Position numbers and translations under genes: made by a program
DNA from: Corynebacterium sp.
GTDB taxonomy: Bacteria > Actinomycetota > Actinomycetes > Mycobacteriales > Mycobacteriaceae
Direction of reading: 5' to 3'
Length of the DNA: 22,747 bases
NCBI RefSeq assembly: GCF_030826625.1
Contig: NZ_JAPJNQ010000035.1
Coordinates: 1 to 22,747 of the forward strand
Shown here: in pieces, positions 7,398 through 16,300 of the stretch
Numbering within the stretch: position 1 is the first letter of the stretch
Layout: each line of letters opens with the position of its first letter
The notes under the pieces: model-generated
What the model was told of the DNA's origin: nothing
The model's input: the letters and a program-made list of their open reading frames with translations, nothing else
Database searches by the model: none

Positions 7398-7415
7398 TTC
7401 TAAATTCGCTGCGCG

Positions 7416-7892
7416 TTAAATCGGCTCAGCGTTTTTAAAAATGAACAGGCGCTGCACGAAGAAGTTGATGACCGTGGCAGTACCCTGCGCGATCACGAAC
7501 GAAACCGCCAGCGCAATCGAGTCTGCCCAGCCAAAAACTTCCGAAAACAACTCGAAAAGCAGGCGCGAACCACCGACGTTAATCAGATACGTCATCGTGT
7601 ACAGCAACGCTACCGCCGCGAAGCGTCGGAAAGATTTCTGCGCCCGGAACGTCCACGCACGGTTCAACAAATACGCCGTCAGCGTGCCAAAAATAAAACC
7701 AACGGTACGAGCCCAAAACGGAGCCAAGGCTTCCAGGCCGATCTGCAGAATCCACGTCAACGAAAAGTCCACGATCGCAGCGACAATGCCCGTGAGCAAG
7801 AATTTCAGCGACTGCGTCTGCAGCTTCTTCGAATCATCCACCGACGACGAACGCAGCGCCTGCACCGCGGAAAACTTAGGCATGAAACTCAC
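7416..7892 (-). CDS. GtrA-family four-helix membrane protein
   Basis: This 158-residue GtrA-like protein has four predicted membrane helices at about 30-52, 60-82, 92-115 and 123-147. FLLTGIVAAIVDF and AYLLNRAWTF are typical of the family. GtrA proteins work with polyprenyl-phosphate sugars. The M. tuberculosis homologue Rv3789, next to dprE1, was proposed as a decaprenyl-phosphoryl-arabinose flippase or as a recruiter of AG enzymes. Proximity to dprE1/dprE2 supports a link to the same lipid-linked arabinose here. The start is GTG at 7892, with ATG at 7883 as an alternative; GAGAAAG lies just upstream. A TAGGAT box in the end of the preceding gene could be its promoter. Confidence 0.85.
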   Translation of the reverse strand: MSFMPKFSAVQALRSSSVDDSKKLQTQSLKFLLTGIVAAIVDFSLTWILQIGLEALAPFWARTVGFIFGTLTAYLLNRAWTFRAQKSFRRFAAVALLYTMTYLINVGGSRLLFELFSEVFGWADSIALAVSFVIAQGTATVINFFVQRLFIFKNAEPI

Positions 7893-7951
7893 TCGACTTT
7901 CTCGGCAAACACTCTGCCAGCAATGGCAAACAATAACTGCACAGATCCTAC

Positions 7952-8845
7952 CTAACCGGCAGCCGATTCACCCCGCAACAAAACGCGATACAAATCCAAC
8001 CGATCCACCGGCGCCACCTCCGCCACACACTGCGCCAACACAGAAAGCGAATCTGCACACAACTGGCGTGGCTTAGCGCTCTGGCCTGCCTGGCCTGATT
8101 GCCCAGAATCTCCCAGCGCAGCAAACAGCACCCCGGCGATCTCGTCGGTCATTTCCGGCCCGCCCATACACGAAAGCCCCAGCACACATGCCCAAAACGC
8201 TTCCCGCCGCCGCGGCTCGGTTTCCAGCGGTAGCTGCTGCAAACGAGCGAGAATTCCGGCATCCACCGCGCACTCCCGGCCCACATCAATCGCCTGCAAC
8301 AACGGCACCAAATCGGTCACCCCAGAGCGTCGAATCAGCGCCCCGACCTCCGGGTTGACCTCCGCCAACACCTGATCGATAGCATCAGGGCCGGTCAGCT
8401 GTGCATTAATCGCGGTGAGATCAAACTTGCTGCCCAGAAAAGAACCCGAGCCGCCCACACACAGCGCCACCGGGGTTTCCTTATCGCGCGGGTACGTCTC
8501 CACAGTCTGCAGTTGGAAGACCCACAAGCCCCAGTGAAAATTCACACCGGCGTGCTCGCTGCCCAGGTATTCACCAACCAGGTGCTGCGGATCGACGCGG
8601 GAGGTTTCTGTGCGGGAGGCTTCTGCGCGCGAGGTCGTCGGCAAGCGGCCCGTCGTCGTGAAGTGCCAGGGGGTTTGCTCGTCGCGTAGGTCAAAGCAGG
8701 TCACGAGAACGTCGGCAAGCTCCGCCAGCGTCAGCGACTCCGAGACGCCGATATGGCGATGAATCTCATAGTCGTCGCGCACCAGGGAAGCGCGCACGAT
8801 GACAGTCCGCTCCCGCAAAAAGACGACGTTGCTGTGCGTGCGCAT
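7952..8845 (-). CDS. pRiA4b ORF-3-like domain protein, unknown function
   Basis: This 297-residue protein has an N-terminal region (EIHRHIGVSESLTLAELADVL, then PWHF) that resembles the plasmid pRiA4b ORF-3-like fold, where this strand-helix pattern precedes an aromatic/His segment. The remainder is a less conserved helical region. No enzyme motif or membrane segment is visible. Two stretches look slippage-prone: TSRAEASRTETSR near residue 71, from 15-bp DNA repeats, and SGQSGQAGQS near residue 250. The start at 8845 lies 7 nt after a TACCCT box. It shares a 45-bp divergent promoter region with the small gene ahead of dprE1. GtrA follows 59 bp downstream and may be co-transcribed. Confidence 0.7.
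   Translation of the reverse strand: MRTHSNVVFLRERTVIVRASLVRDDYEIHRHIGVSESLTLAELADVLVTCFDLRDEQTPWHFTTTGRLPTTSRAEASRTETSRVDPQHLVGEYLGSEHAGVNFHWGLWVFQLQTVETYPRDKETPVALCVGGSGSFLGSKFDLTAINAQLTGPDAIDQVLAEVNPEVGALIRRSGVTDLVPLLQAIDVGRECAVDAGILARLQQLPLETEPRRREAFWACVLGLSCMGGPEMTDEIAGVLFAALGDSGQSGQAGQSAKPRQLCADSLSVLAQCVAEVAPVDRLDLYRVLLRGESAAG
8597..8641 (-). repeat. 15-bp imperfect tandem repeat inside the pRiA4b-like gene
   Basis: Plus-strand units are GCGGGAGGTTTCTGT (8597-8611), GCGGGAGGCTTCTGC (8612-8626) and a weaker GCGCGAGGTCGTCGG (8627-8641). Fifteen is a multiple of three, so expansion keeps frame and encodes the S-R-x-E/T repeat. Confidence 0.6.
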
Positions 8846-8852
8846 GCGCCCC

Positions 8853-8884
8853 AGGGTAGACGAGCAGGCCTAAGCACGTAGGCT
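8853..8884. promoter_or_regulatory. Divergent pair of putative -10 boxes
   Basis: The 45-bp gap between starts at 8845 (minus) and 8891 (plus) holds TACCCT on the minus strand (8853-8858, 7 nt before the ATG) and TAGGCT on the plus strand (8879-8884, 6 nt before the ATG). Both genes would then give leaderless mRNAs from back-to-back promoters. No clear -35 boxes are seen. Confidence 0.4.
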
Positions 8885-8890
8885 GAGATC

Positions 8891-9139
8891 ATGTTCGGAA
8901 AACGGAAAAAAGACTCCTACGACGCCGAAAATGACCGCCTGAACGGCTCGTATGTCGCCTCACAGGAAACCAACCTGCCGCTGGATGAGTTCATGACGCG
9001 GCTGTTCGCCGAGGAACTGCCGATGTTGGATAGCACCTCCCGGCGCGAGGTGTACCGGCTGCTGCGCGAATACGACGGAGACACGATCACCTCGCAGGAA
9101 CAGCTGCCTGCCCCCATCCGCGAATTGATGGACTTATAG
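8891..9139 (+). CDS. Small charged protein of unknown function, upstream of dprE1
   Basis: This 82-residue soluble protein starts MFGKRKKDSYDAEND. It has a basic N-terminus followed by a mostly acidic, helical body (FMTRLFAEELPMLDS, YRLLREYDGDTI). No known domain is recognised. The ATG at 8891 follows a TAGGCT box by 6 nt, consistent with a leaderless start. It ends in a TAG-TAA-TAG cluster 8 bp before dprE1, so the two probably share a transcript. The composition matches neighbouring genes, so it looks like a resident gene. Confidence 0.7.
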   Translation: MFGKRKKDSYDAENDRLNGSYVASQETNLPLDEFMTRLFAEELPMLDSTSRREVYRLLREYDGDTITSQEQLPAPIRELMDL

Positions 9140-9140
9140 T
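9135..9140 (+). promoter_or_regulatory. Putative internal -10 box of dprE1
   Basis: TATAGT overlaps the stop codon of the 82-residue gene and lies 7 nt before the dprE1 ATG, which has no SD site. This would allow leaderless dprE1 transcripts besides read-through from upstream. Confidence 0.4.
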
Positions 9141-9147
9141 AATAGTT

Positions 9148-10563
9148 ATGGAATTACACACCAGCGAAGCAACCCTGCACGGCTGGGGCCGCACCGCCCC
9201 GACCCGCGCGCAAGTTCTCAGCACGGAAGACCTCGACACCATCGTCGAAGCCGTCAAGCAGGTTGCCGACGATAACGCTGACAAGCCCGACCACCTCAAG
9301 CGTGGCGTCATCGCCCGCGGCATGGGCCGTTCCTACGGGGACCCGGCACAAAACGCTGGTGGTTTGGTCATCGACATGCAGCGGTTCAATAAGATCCATT
9401 CCATCGACCCGGACACCGCTTTGGTCGTCGTCGATGGTGGCGTCACCCTGGACCAGTTGATGAAGGCTGCTTTGCCGTATGGCTTGTGGGTTCCGGTGTT
9501 GCCGGGTACCCGGCAGGTGACCATCGGTGGTGCGATTGGCCCGGACATTCACGGGAAAAACCACCACTCGGCTGGTTCTTTTGGCAATCATGTCGTTTCC
9601 ATGGATCTGCTGGTTGCCAGCGGCGAGATCCTCACGCTGACCCCCGGCGGTTCCGACGACGACCCAGACGGCGAGCTGTTCTGGGCGACGGTCGGTGGCA
9701 TGGGCTTGACCGGCATCATCGTGCAGGCAACCATCCGCATGACCAAAACCGAAACCGCGTTTTTCATCGCCGATGGCGACCTGACCAGCAATTTCGACGA
9801 GACCATCGAGTTCCATGCCGACGGTTCCGAGCACAACTACACCTATTCCTCGGCGTGGTTCGACGCGATCAGCCCGGAGCCAAAACTCGGCCGGGCAGCA
9901 ATCTCACGCGGCAGCTTGGCGACGTTAGACCAGCTGAAAGAACTCGCCCCGAAACTGGCGAAAGACCCGCTGAAGTTCAGTGCACCGCAACTGATTACCG
10001 TGCCGGATATTTTCCCGAACTTCACCATGAACAAACTGACGATGAAGGCCGTCGGCCAAGCGTGGTGGCTGAAATCCGGCGAATACCGTGACCAGGTGCA
10101 GAACCTGACGCAGTTTTATCAGCCGCTGGATCTCATCGGCGAGTGGAACCGCGGCTATGGTTCGCGCGGATTTTTGCAGTATCAGTTCGTGGTTCCGCGT
10201 GAGGCCACCAGCGAGCTGAAATCAATCGTGCGCTCCATCCAAGCTTCCGGCCACTACAGTGCGCTCAACGTCTTCAAGCTCTTCGGCGAAGGCAACCGGG
10301 CGCCGCTGTCATTCCCGATGCCAGGCTGGAATATCTGCGTCGACTTCCCTATCAAGCCAGGCTTGGGCCACTTCCTCGATGAGCTGGACAAGCGCGTCCT
10401 CGACTTCGGCGGCCGGCTGTATTTGGCGAAAGAATCGCGCACCTCGGCGGAGAAATTCCACCAGATGTATCCACAAATGCAATCGTGGTTGGACACCCGC
10501 AACCAGATCGACCCGACCGGTGTCTTCGCCTCTGACATGTCGCGTCGACTAGAACTGCGCTAA
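9148..10563 (+). CDS. dprE1: Decaprenylphosphoryl-beta-D-ribose 2'-oxidase DprE1
   Basis: This 471-residue FAD-dependent oxidase of the VAO/GlcD type carries out the first half of the 2'-epimerisation of decaprenyl-phosphoryl-ribose to -arabinose, the only arabinose donor for AG. FAD-binding motifs ARGMGRSYGD (57-66) and GGAIGPDIHGKNHH (127-140) are intact. Cys397 in WNICVDFP corresponds to C387 of M. tuberculosis DprE1, the residue bonded by benzothiazinones. Lys428 in LAKESRT corresponds to the catalytic K418. The C-terminus SDMSRRLELR matches the family. Benzothiazinone susceptibility at the target is therefore expected. The ATG at 9148 has no SD site. A 13-bp repeat spans the stop codon. 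Confidence 0.97.
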   Translation: MELHTSEATLHGWGRTAPTRAQVLSTEDLDTIVEAVKQVADDNADKPDHLKRGVIARGMGRSYGDPAQNAGGLVIDMQRFNKIHSIDPDTALVVVDGGVTLDQLMKAALPYGLWVPVLPGTRQVTIGGAIGPDIHGKNHHSAGSFGNHVVSMDLLVASGEILTLTPGGSDDDPDGELFWATVGGMGLTGIIVQATIRMTKTETAFFIADGDLTSNFDETIEFHADGSEHNYTYSSAWFDAISPEPKLGRAAISRGSLATLDQLKELAPKLAKDPLKFSAPQLITVPDIFPNFTMNKLTMKAVGQAWWLKSGEYRDQVQNLTQFYQPLDLIGEWNRGYGSRGFLQYQFVVPREATSELKSIVRSIQASGHYSALNVFKLFGEGNRAPLSFPMPGWNICVDFPIKPGLGHFLDELDKRVLDFGGRLYLAKESRTSAEKFHQMYPQMQSWLDTRNQIDPTGVFASDMSRRLELR

Positions 10564-10585
10564 TCCCACAAGCTGCGCTAATCCC
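10555..10585 (+). repeat. Direct repeat spanning the dprE1 stop codon
   Basis: CTGCGCTAATCCC occurs at 10555-10567 and again at 10573-10585, an 18-bp period. The first copy contains the last codons and TAA stop of dprE1. The second lies in the dprE1-dprE2 gap, upstream of the AAGGA SD site of dprE2. Confidence 0.8.
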
Positions 10586-10615
10586 CGCCCCAACAGATTT
10601 TTAAGGACCGTATTT

Positions 10616-11377
10616 ATGTTGAATGCTGTAGGCCAAGCCCAGCACATTTTATTGCTCGGTGGAACCAGTGAGATCGGCGTGGGCATCGCCCGCGAGCTGC
10701 TGCACGCTGGCCCCGCGAAAATCACCCTGGCTGCGCGCAAGGATTCACCACGTGTGGCAGATTCCAAGCGCACCCTGGAAGACGCTGGTGCCCGCGAGGT
10801 CAACGTCATCGATTTCGATGCCACCGACTTCGATTCCCACCCTGGCGTGCTCGACGAAGCCTTCGCCGCCGGCGATGTTGATGTCGCGGTGCTCGGCTTC
10901 GGCACCCTGGGCGACCAAGAAGAGCTGTGGCAATCCCACGATGCCGCGGTGGCTTCTGCCCAGGTGAACTACACCGGTGCGATCTCCGTCGGCGTTGCTT
11001 TGGGTCAGAAGATGCGCGCCCAGGGCCACGGCACCATCGTTGCGCTGTCCTCGGTCGCCGGTATGCGCGTGCGCCGTTCCAATTTTGTGTACGGCGCATC
11101 CAAGGCTGGCGTCGACGGTTTCTTCGTCAACCTGGGTGAGGCTTTGCGCGATTCCGGTGTGAACGTGCTGGTCGTGCGCCCAGGCCAGGTACGCACCAAG
11201 ATGTCCGCGGAAGCTGGCGAAGCACCACTGACGGTGAACGTAGAAGACGTCGCCAAGGCCACTGTCGAGGCAATCAAGAGTGGCAAGGATAATATCTTCG
11301 TCCACCCACTGTTCCGCTACGTCTCGCTGGCGTTCCAGTTCATCCCACAGGCGATTTTCCGTCGTCTGCCGTTCTAA
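10616..11377 (+). CDS. dprE2: Decaprenylphosphoryl-2-keto-ribose reductase DprE2
   Basis: This 253-residue short-chain dehydrogenase reduces the keto intermediate made by DprE1 to decaprenyl-phosphoryl-arabinose, using NADH. The cofactor loop is GGTSEIG (15-21), and the catalytic triad is Ser146 (ALSSVAG), Tyr159 and Lys163 (YGASK). AAGGA at 10603-10607 is a strong SD site 8 nt before the ATG. It lies 52 bp after dprE1 and 29 bp before aftA, matching the dprE1-dprE2-aftA order of M. tuberculosis (Rv3790-Rv3792). The C-terminal stretch FVHPLFRYVSLAFQFIPQ is hydrophobic and may touch the membrane, which suits a lipid-linked substrate. Confidence 0.95.
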   Translation: MLNAVGQAQHILLLGGTSEIGVGIARELLHAGPAKITLAARKDSPRVADSKRTLEDAGAREVNVIDFDATDFDSHPGVLDEAFAAGDVDVAVLGFGTLGDQEELWQSHDAAVASAQVNYTGAISVGVALGQKMRAQGHGTIVALSSVAGMRVRRSNFVYGASKAGVDGFFVNLGEALRDSGVNVLVVRPGQVRTKMSAEAGEAPLTVNVEDVAKATVEAIKSGKDNIFVHPLFRYVSLAFQFIPQAIFRRLPF

Positions 11378-11406
11378 ATGTCCTGCCTGCTTTCTAGAAA
11401 CCCTGA

Positions 11407-13320
11407 ATGAACAAACAAGACCAACTCACCCGGCCCCAGATTTTCACGGCCCTAGCCTGCACGGGGCTGGGCAGTTTTGTCGCCGCACTCGTCGCCTGGA
11501 TCATCCTGGATCGAACGAATCTACCTGCTTTTAATACCTCCATGGTCACCCGCGCGCTGGCCACCGCATTCGCGGTGGGCTTGCTCGTGCTGGTGGCCGT
11601 GTTGTTGTGGCAGTGGCGCAAAACTGACAACCACGCGCAGCCCCAATGGCGTACCGCGCTGACTTACCTGGTCAGCTACCTCTCGCCTGCTGGGCTTACC
11701 ATCGCTACGCTGGGCATTCCGCTTTCTGCCACTCGCCTGTGGCTCGACGGCTTGCAAGTAGACCAGCTGTTCCGCACGCAGTTCCTCACCCGAACCGCCA
11801 CCAACCTTGGCCACCAGGACATGAATTACCTGGATATGCCCACTTACTACCCGCTGGGCTGGTTCTGGGGTGGCGGGCGTTTGGCGAACCTGCTGGATAT
11901 GCCCGGTTGGGAAGTCTACCAACCGTGGGCATTGGTGTCCTTGGCGACGGCGGCCGCGCTCCTGGTTCCGGTGTGGCAAGCGCTGACCGGCTCGCTGCCC
12001 TTGGCGACGACGCTCGCGCTGGCAAATACCGCGGTCACGCTGTCGATGGCCGCTGATGAACCCTATGCCGCAATCGTCGGCATGGGCATGGCCCCGGCGG
12101 TCGTGATGGCGGCCCGCGCGGTGCGTGGCTCCTGGCTCGCCGTGGCCGGTGTGGCGGTCTACCTCGGAGTATCGGCAACGATGTACACGCTGTTCGTCGG
12201 CGTGACTGCGCTGATCACCATTGTGCTGACCATCCACTATTTCTGGACCAGCCAACCGGGCCAACGCAACCTCGGCCCGTTTATCCGCCTGGCGGTGATG
12301 GGGCTGGGATCAATGGCGATCGCCGCTATTTCGTGGGGCCCATACCTGTACTTGGTGGCTACCGCGGACTATAAACCATCCTCGGTGGCCCAGCACTTCC
12401 TGCCTACCGAAGGAACGCAGGTTCCACTGCCGTTTTTCGAGTTTTCCGCGCTCGGCTTCTTCAGCTTGCTCGGCTTGCTCTACTTGGTGCTGCGCAGCAC
12501 GCGTCGTCCGTTGTTAATCGCCACCATCGTGCTCTACGGCTGGGTACTGGCCTCAATGCTGATGCCACTGATGGGCTCTACCCTACTGGGCTTCCGCATC
12601 GAACTACCGATTGCACTGATCTTGTCAACCGCAGGCTTTTTCGCCTTCGCCGACGCTGACCGCACCGCGGTGGTGCGCTTTTTCGAGTCTCGGAAGCTCA
12701 CGCTATCCGCCCGCCAACTCTCCGGCGCTTTCACGGTGCTACTGGTGGCAATCAGCATCGGCTACGCGCAGCAGATTTCCGCAACCAACGAAGATGAAAT
12801 CGACCACGCCTATACCGATACCGATGGCTACGGCGAACGCGCCGACCAATACGCCCCGGGAGCTGCGAAGTACTTCCAGAAGATCGTCGCGACGCTCGGT
12901 GCCGCAGGCCACTCCCCACAGCAAACGGTTGTGTTGACCGACGAAAACCTACTGCTGTCTTATTACCCGTTCTATGGGTTCAACGGCTTTACCTCGCACT
13001 ATGCCAACCCGATGGGCCAGTACACTGAGCGCAACGAGACCATCCAGGCCTGGGCGGAGGATTCTTTCGACGCTTTGTCTGACCCGCAGGACTTCGCCGC
13101 CGCACTGGAAGATACCGAGTGGAAAGGCCCGGATGTTTTCGTATTCCGTGGCGATATCGACGATGACGAATACAAAACGCACATCGCGATCGATCTCTTC
13201 CCGAATAACCCCAACGTAGCCTACGAGAGCCTGTTTTTTAACGCAGAAGTTTTCGCGGACGAAGATTTGTGGGATACCGAACAAGTCGGCCCCTTCGTGG
13301 TGATTAGCCGCAATAAATAG
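11407..13320 (+). CDS. aftA: Galactan 5-O-arabinofuranosyltransferase AftA
   Basis: This 637-residue GT-C membrane enzyme (family GT85) transfers the first arabinofuranose residues from decaprenyl-phosphoryl-arabinose to the galactan chain outside the membrane. Multiple hydrophobic segments fill the first two thirds. The conserved acidic loop QDMNYLDMPTYYPLGWF holds D138 and D143, where GT-C enzymes place the catalytic acids. A soluble C-terminal domain from about residue 460 is expected outside the membrane. No strong SD site precedes the ATG at 11407. Position between dprE2 and emb matches Rv3792. Confidence 0.94.
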   Translation: MNKQDQLTRPQIFTALACTGLGSFVAALVAWIILDRTNLPAFNTSMVTRALATAFAVGLLVLVAVLLWQWRKTDNHAQPQWRTALTYLVSYLSPAGLTIATLGIPLSATRLWLDGLQVDQLFRTQFLTRTATNLGHQDMNYLDMPTYYPLGWFWGGGRLANLLDMPGWEVYQPWALVSLATAAALLVPVWQALTGSLPLATTLALANTAVTLSMAADEPYAAIVGMGMAPAVVMAARAVRGSWLAVAGVAVYLGVSATMYTLFVGVTALITIVLTIHYFWTSQPGQRNLGPFIRLAVMGLGSMAIAAISWGPYLYLVATADYKPSSVAQHFLPTEGTQVPLPFFEFSALGFFSLLGLLYLVLRSTRRPLLIATIVLYGWVLASMLMPLMGSTLLGFRIELPIALILSTAGFFAFADADRTAVVRFFESRKLTLSARQLSGAFTVLLVAISIGYAQQISATNEDEIDHAYTDTDGYGERADQYAPGAAKYFQKIVATLGAAGHSPQQTVVLTDENLLLSYYPFYGFNGFTSHYANPMGQYTERNETIQAWAEDSFDALSDPQDFAAALEDTEWKGPDVFVFRGDIDDDEYKTHIAIDLFPNNPNVAYESLFFNAEVFADEDLWDTEQVGPFVVISRNK

Positions 13321-13357
13321 CCCGCGCAGCCAGCCCCCAATCTGGCCGCTGCTGGGC

Positions 13358-13376
13358 TAAACTGACACGTTGTGTC
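13358..13376 (+). promoter_or_regulatory. Putative leaderless promoter and dyad at the emb start
   Basis: TAAACT (13358-13363) lies 8 nt before the GTG at 13372, suggesting emb has its own leaderless promoter inside the run of AG genes. The dyad GACAC-GTT-GTGTC (13364-13376) spans the predicted transcription start and the start codon, so a repressor or short RNA hairpin could act there. The 51-bp gap after aftA also has a weak hairpin, GCCAG/CTGGC (13329-13333 with 13342-13346). Confidence 0.35.
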
Positions 13377-16300
13377 ACCTCAACCTCTCAACCCTCAGTC
13401 AGCCGGGAACTCTATCGGAAACTCAGTCGGAACCGAGGAGTCTGCACGGCGGGAAGCAAACGCGAAGCAGGCTTCGGATCCCACCGCAGCCTCGCGTGCT
13501 CATCCCGTGCAGCTCCTGGCGATCATCGCCGGTGTGTTGGGCTTTCTGTTGTTCATTGCCACCCCGTTGCTGCCGGTCAACCAGACGCAGTCGTCGTTTA
13601 GCTGGCCGCAGAACGAATCACTAAATTCCATCAATGCGCCGCTGATCTCGGTGGCGCCGGAATCGTTCCATGCCACAGTGCCAATCTCCGCACTGGATAG
13701 CTTGCGTGAGGACGAAACCCTGGTGCTGGGCACGGTGCCGCAAGATTCAACGGAAGCATCGAACCGTGGGCTGTTCATTCGCTCGACCGACGGTGGTCTC
13801 GACGTGTTTGCCCTGGACGAGGTGCTGCTCAGCCTCGAGCCGGACCAGGTGGCAGCGCTAGCCGACGACGCGCTGCTAGACATTTCGGTGACTGCAGATG
13901 GCGCTGAGGTGGCCGTCGGCAAGCACTCCGAAGAAACCGAGGACGATCTGCGTCCGCAAGTCACCGGCATTTATACGGAGCTGGCCGACGATGCCGACAA
14001 TTACGCGGCGCTGACCGCGGCAGGCTTGGACGTTGATGTGGAGATCAACTCGCGATTTACCTCTACCCCGACGCTGGCTAAATCGCTGGCGATGGGGCTG
14101 GGCGTGTTCTTCATGGTGATCTCATTGATCGCGCTGGCCCGGATGGACCTGTTGGATGGCCGCAAGGATTTGCGCGTGCTGCCGGCACGCTGGTTTAAGC
14201 TACGCCCACTGGATGGCCTGGTGGTGGCTGTACTGGCCTTTTGGCACGTCTTTGGTGCTAATACCTCGGATGATGGCTATATCCTGACCATGGCGCGGGT
14301 GACTGAGCACGCCGAGTACATGGCGAATTATTACCGCTGGTACGGCGTCCCAGAATCCCCATTTGGCACTCCGTATTACGATCTGTTGGCGCTGTTTGCC
14401 TCGATCTCTACTAACTCGCTGTGGATGCGCCTGCCCGCGCTGCTGTGTGGTTTGGCGATCTGGTGGGTGCTCTCGCGCGAAATTTTGCCGCGCCTGGGTG
14501 AGATGGTCAACGAACGTCGCGTGGCGCAATGGACCGCTGCGCTGGTGTTTTTGTCGTTCTGGTTGCCGTTCAACAACGGTATCCGCCCGGAACCTTTCGT
14601 CGCTCTGGGCGTGGTGCTGACCTGGGTTTCTTTCGAACGAGCCATCGCTACCCAGCGGCTGCTTCCGGCCGCGATCGGTACTTTCTTGGCGACGGTCACC
14701 CTAGCCGCCGGCCCAACCGGCCTGTTCGCCGTCGGCTCGTTTTTGATCGCGCTGCCGTACTTGGTGCGGATTCTGCGCTACCGCATGGAACTTCTCGACG
14801 GCGGCAAGCTGGCTGCAGCCGCGATGATCACACCATTTTTGGCCGCCGGAACGATGATCATGGTGATGATCTTCAACAACCAGACCATCGCTACGGTGCT
14901 GGAATCTACCCGCGTGCGCGGTGAAGTTGGCCCGTCGCTGGAGTGGTTCTTCGAGTTTGTGCGCTACCAAACCCTGTTTGAGCAAACTGTCGACGGCTCG
15001 TTTACCCGGCGCTTCGGCCCGGTCGTCATGTTCGCCTGCATTGCGCTAATTCTCTACGCCTTCGTGCGTGACCGGAAGATGGCCAACGGCCCGGCGCTGC
15101 GCTTGGTGCTGATCGTGTTCGTGTCACTGTTCTTCTTGATGTTCACCCCGACCAAGTGGACCCACCACTTCGGCATTTATGCCGGTATCGCCGCGGCGAT
15201 CGCAGCGCTGGGCTCCGTGGTGCTCTCGCAGGTGGCGGTGCGATCGCGCCGTGCGCGCATCTTAGCTATCGCCGGGGTGCTGTTCTTGCTGGCCTTTGCT
15301 TTGGCGGGTTGGAATGCCTGGTGGTATGTGTCCTCATTCGGTATCCCGTGGTGGGATCGCACGATCCAGCTGCGCGGTATCGAGGCCACGAACGTCGTCT
15401 TGTTGCTAGCATTGCTGGTGCTGTTGGTGGGCGTGATCTATTCTTTCCGCACACCGAAACCAGAGCGCAACACCCGCTGGGCTGGCGTGATGGCCGCGCC
15501 GATCGCGGTGGTCGCTGCACTGGCGGTGGCGTTGTCGGTGGCATCGTTTGCCAAGGCTTTCGCTGATCAATATCCGTCGTATTCCGTCGGCAAGGGTAAC
15601 GTGCGTGCGTTTGCGGGTAATCATTGTGCGCTTGCCGACGACGCGCTCCTGGAAACCAACACCAACGAGTCGTTTTTGCAGCCTGTCTCCGGCGAACTCG
15701 GTGGCTCGCTTGAGGCGGGCGAATCGCGCGGGTTTACTCCGAATGGTGTTCCTTCCGAGATCGAGCCGGACGGCGGCGATTCGGCTGCCGTCGGTGTGAT
15801 CGGTGATGCGAACTCGCCGACCAGTGCTGGTGCAAGCTCGGAATCGACGGAGGAAACCGAGGACGGTAATCGCGCTGAAGCTGGTATCAACGACTCCACG
15901 ATCCGCCTGCCGTTCAACCTGGATTTTAAAGAGGTTCCGGTGTTGGGTTCGTGGGTCGATGAATCCGAGCCGCAGAGCGCCGCAGAGCTAACCACGGGTT
16001 GGTACGAGCTGCCTGAGCGTAGTGAGTCTGCGCCGCTGCTGGTGGTTTCGGCTGCCGGGCGCATCGCTTACCACGACATCAATGGCATCGAGCAAGACGG
16101 CGAAGAGCTGTTGCTGGAATACGGCACCCGCGGGCCGGACGGTAAAGTCACCAATACCAAGAAGGTGGAGATGATGGACGTCGGCCTGCGCCCCGATTGG
16201 CGCAACCTGCGTTTGCCAATGGACGAGATCCCGGAAGAAGCGGATGTCGTGCGCCTGGTCGCCGAAGATTACTCGCTGGATCCAGAGGATTGGATCGCGC

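Noticed and set aside
7232..7438. Open frame of 68 codons on the plus strand across the island gap
   Set aside because: No SD site or -10 box, no recognised motif, and it overlaps the starts and ends of better-supported minus-strand genes.
11521..12264. Open frame of 247 codons antisense to aftA
   Set aside because: His/Arg/Gly-rich shadow of a clear GT-C gene, with no start signal or motif.
13329..13346. Terminator between aftA and emb
   Set aside because: The hairpin has only a 5-bp stem and no T-tract; noted only as a weak dyad in the emb promoter entry.
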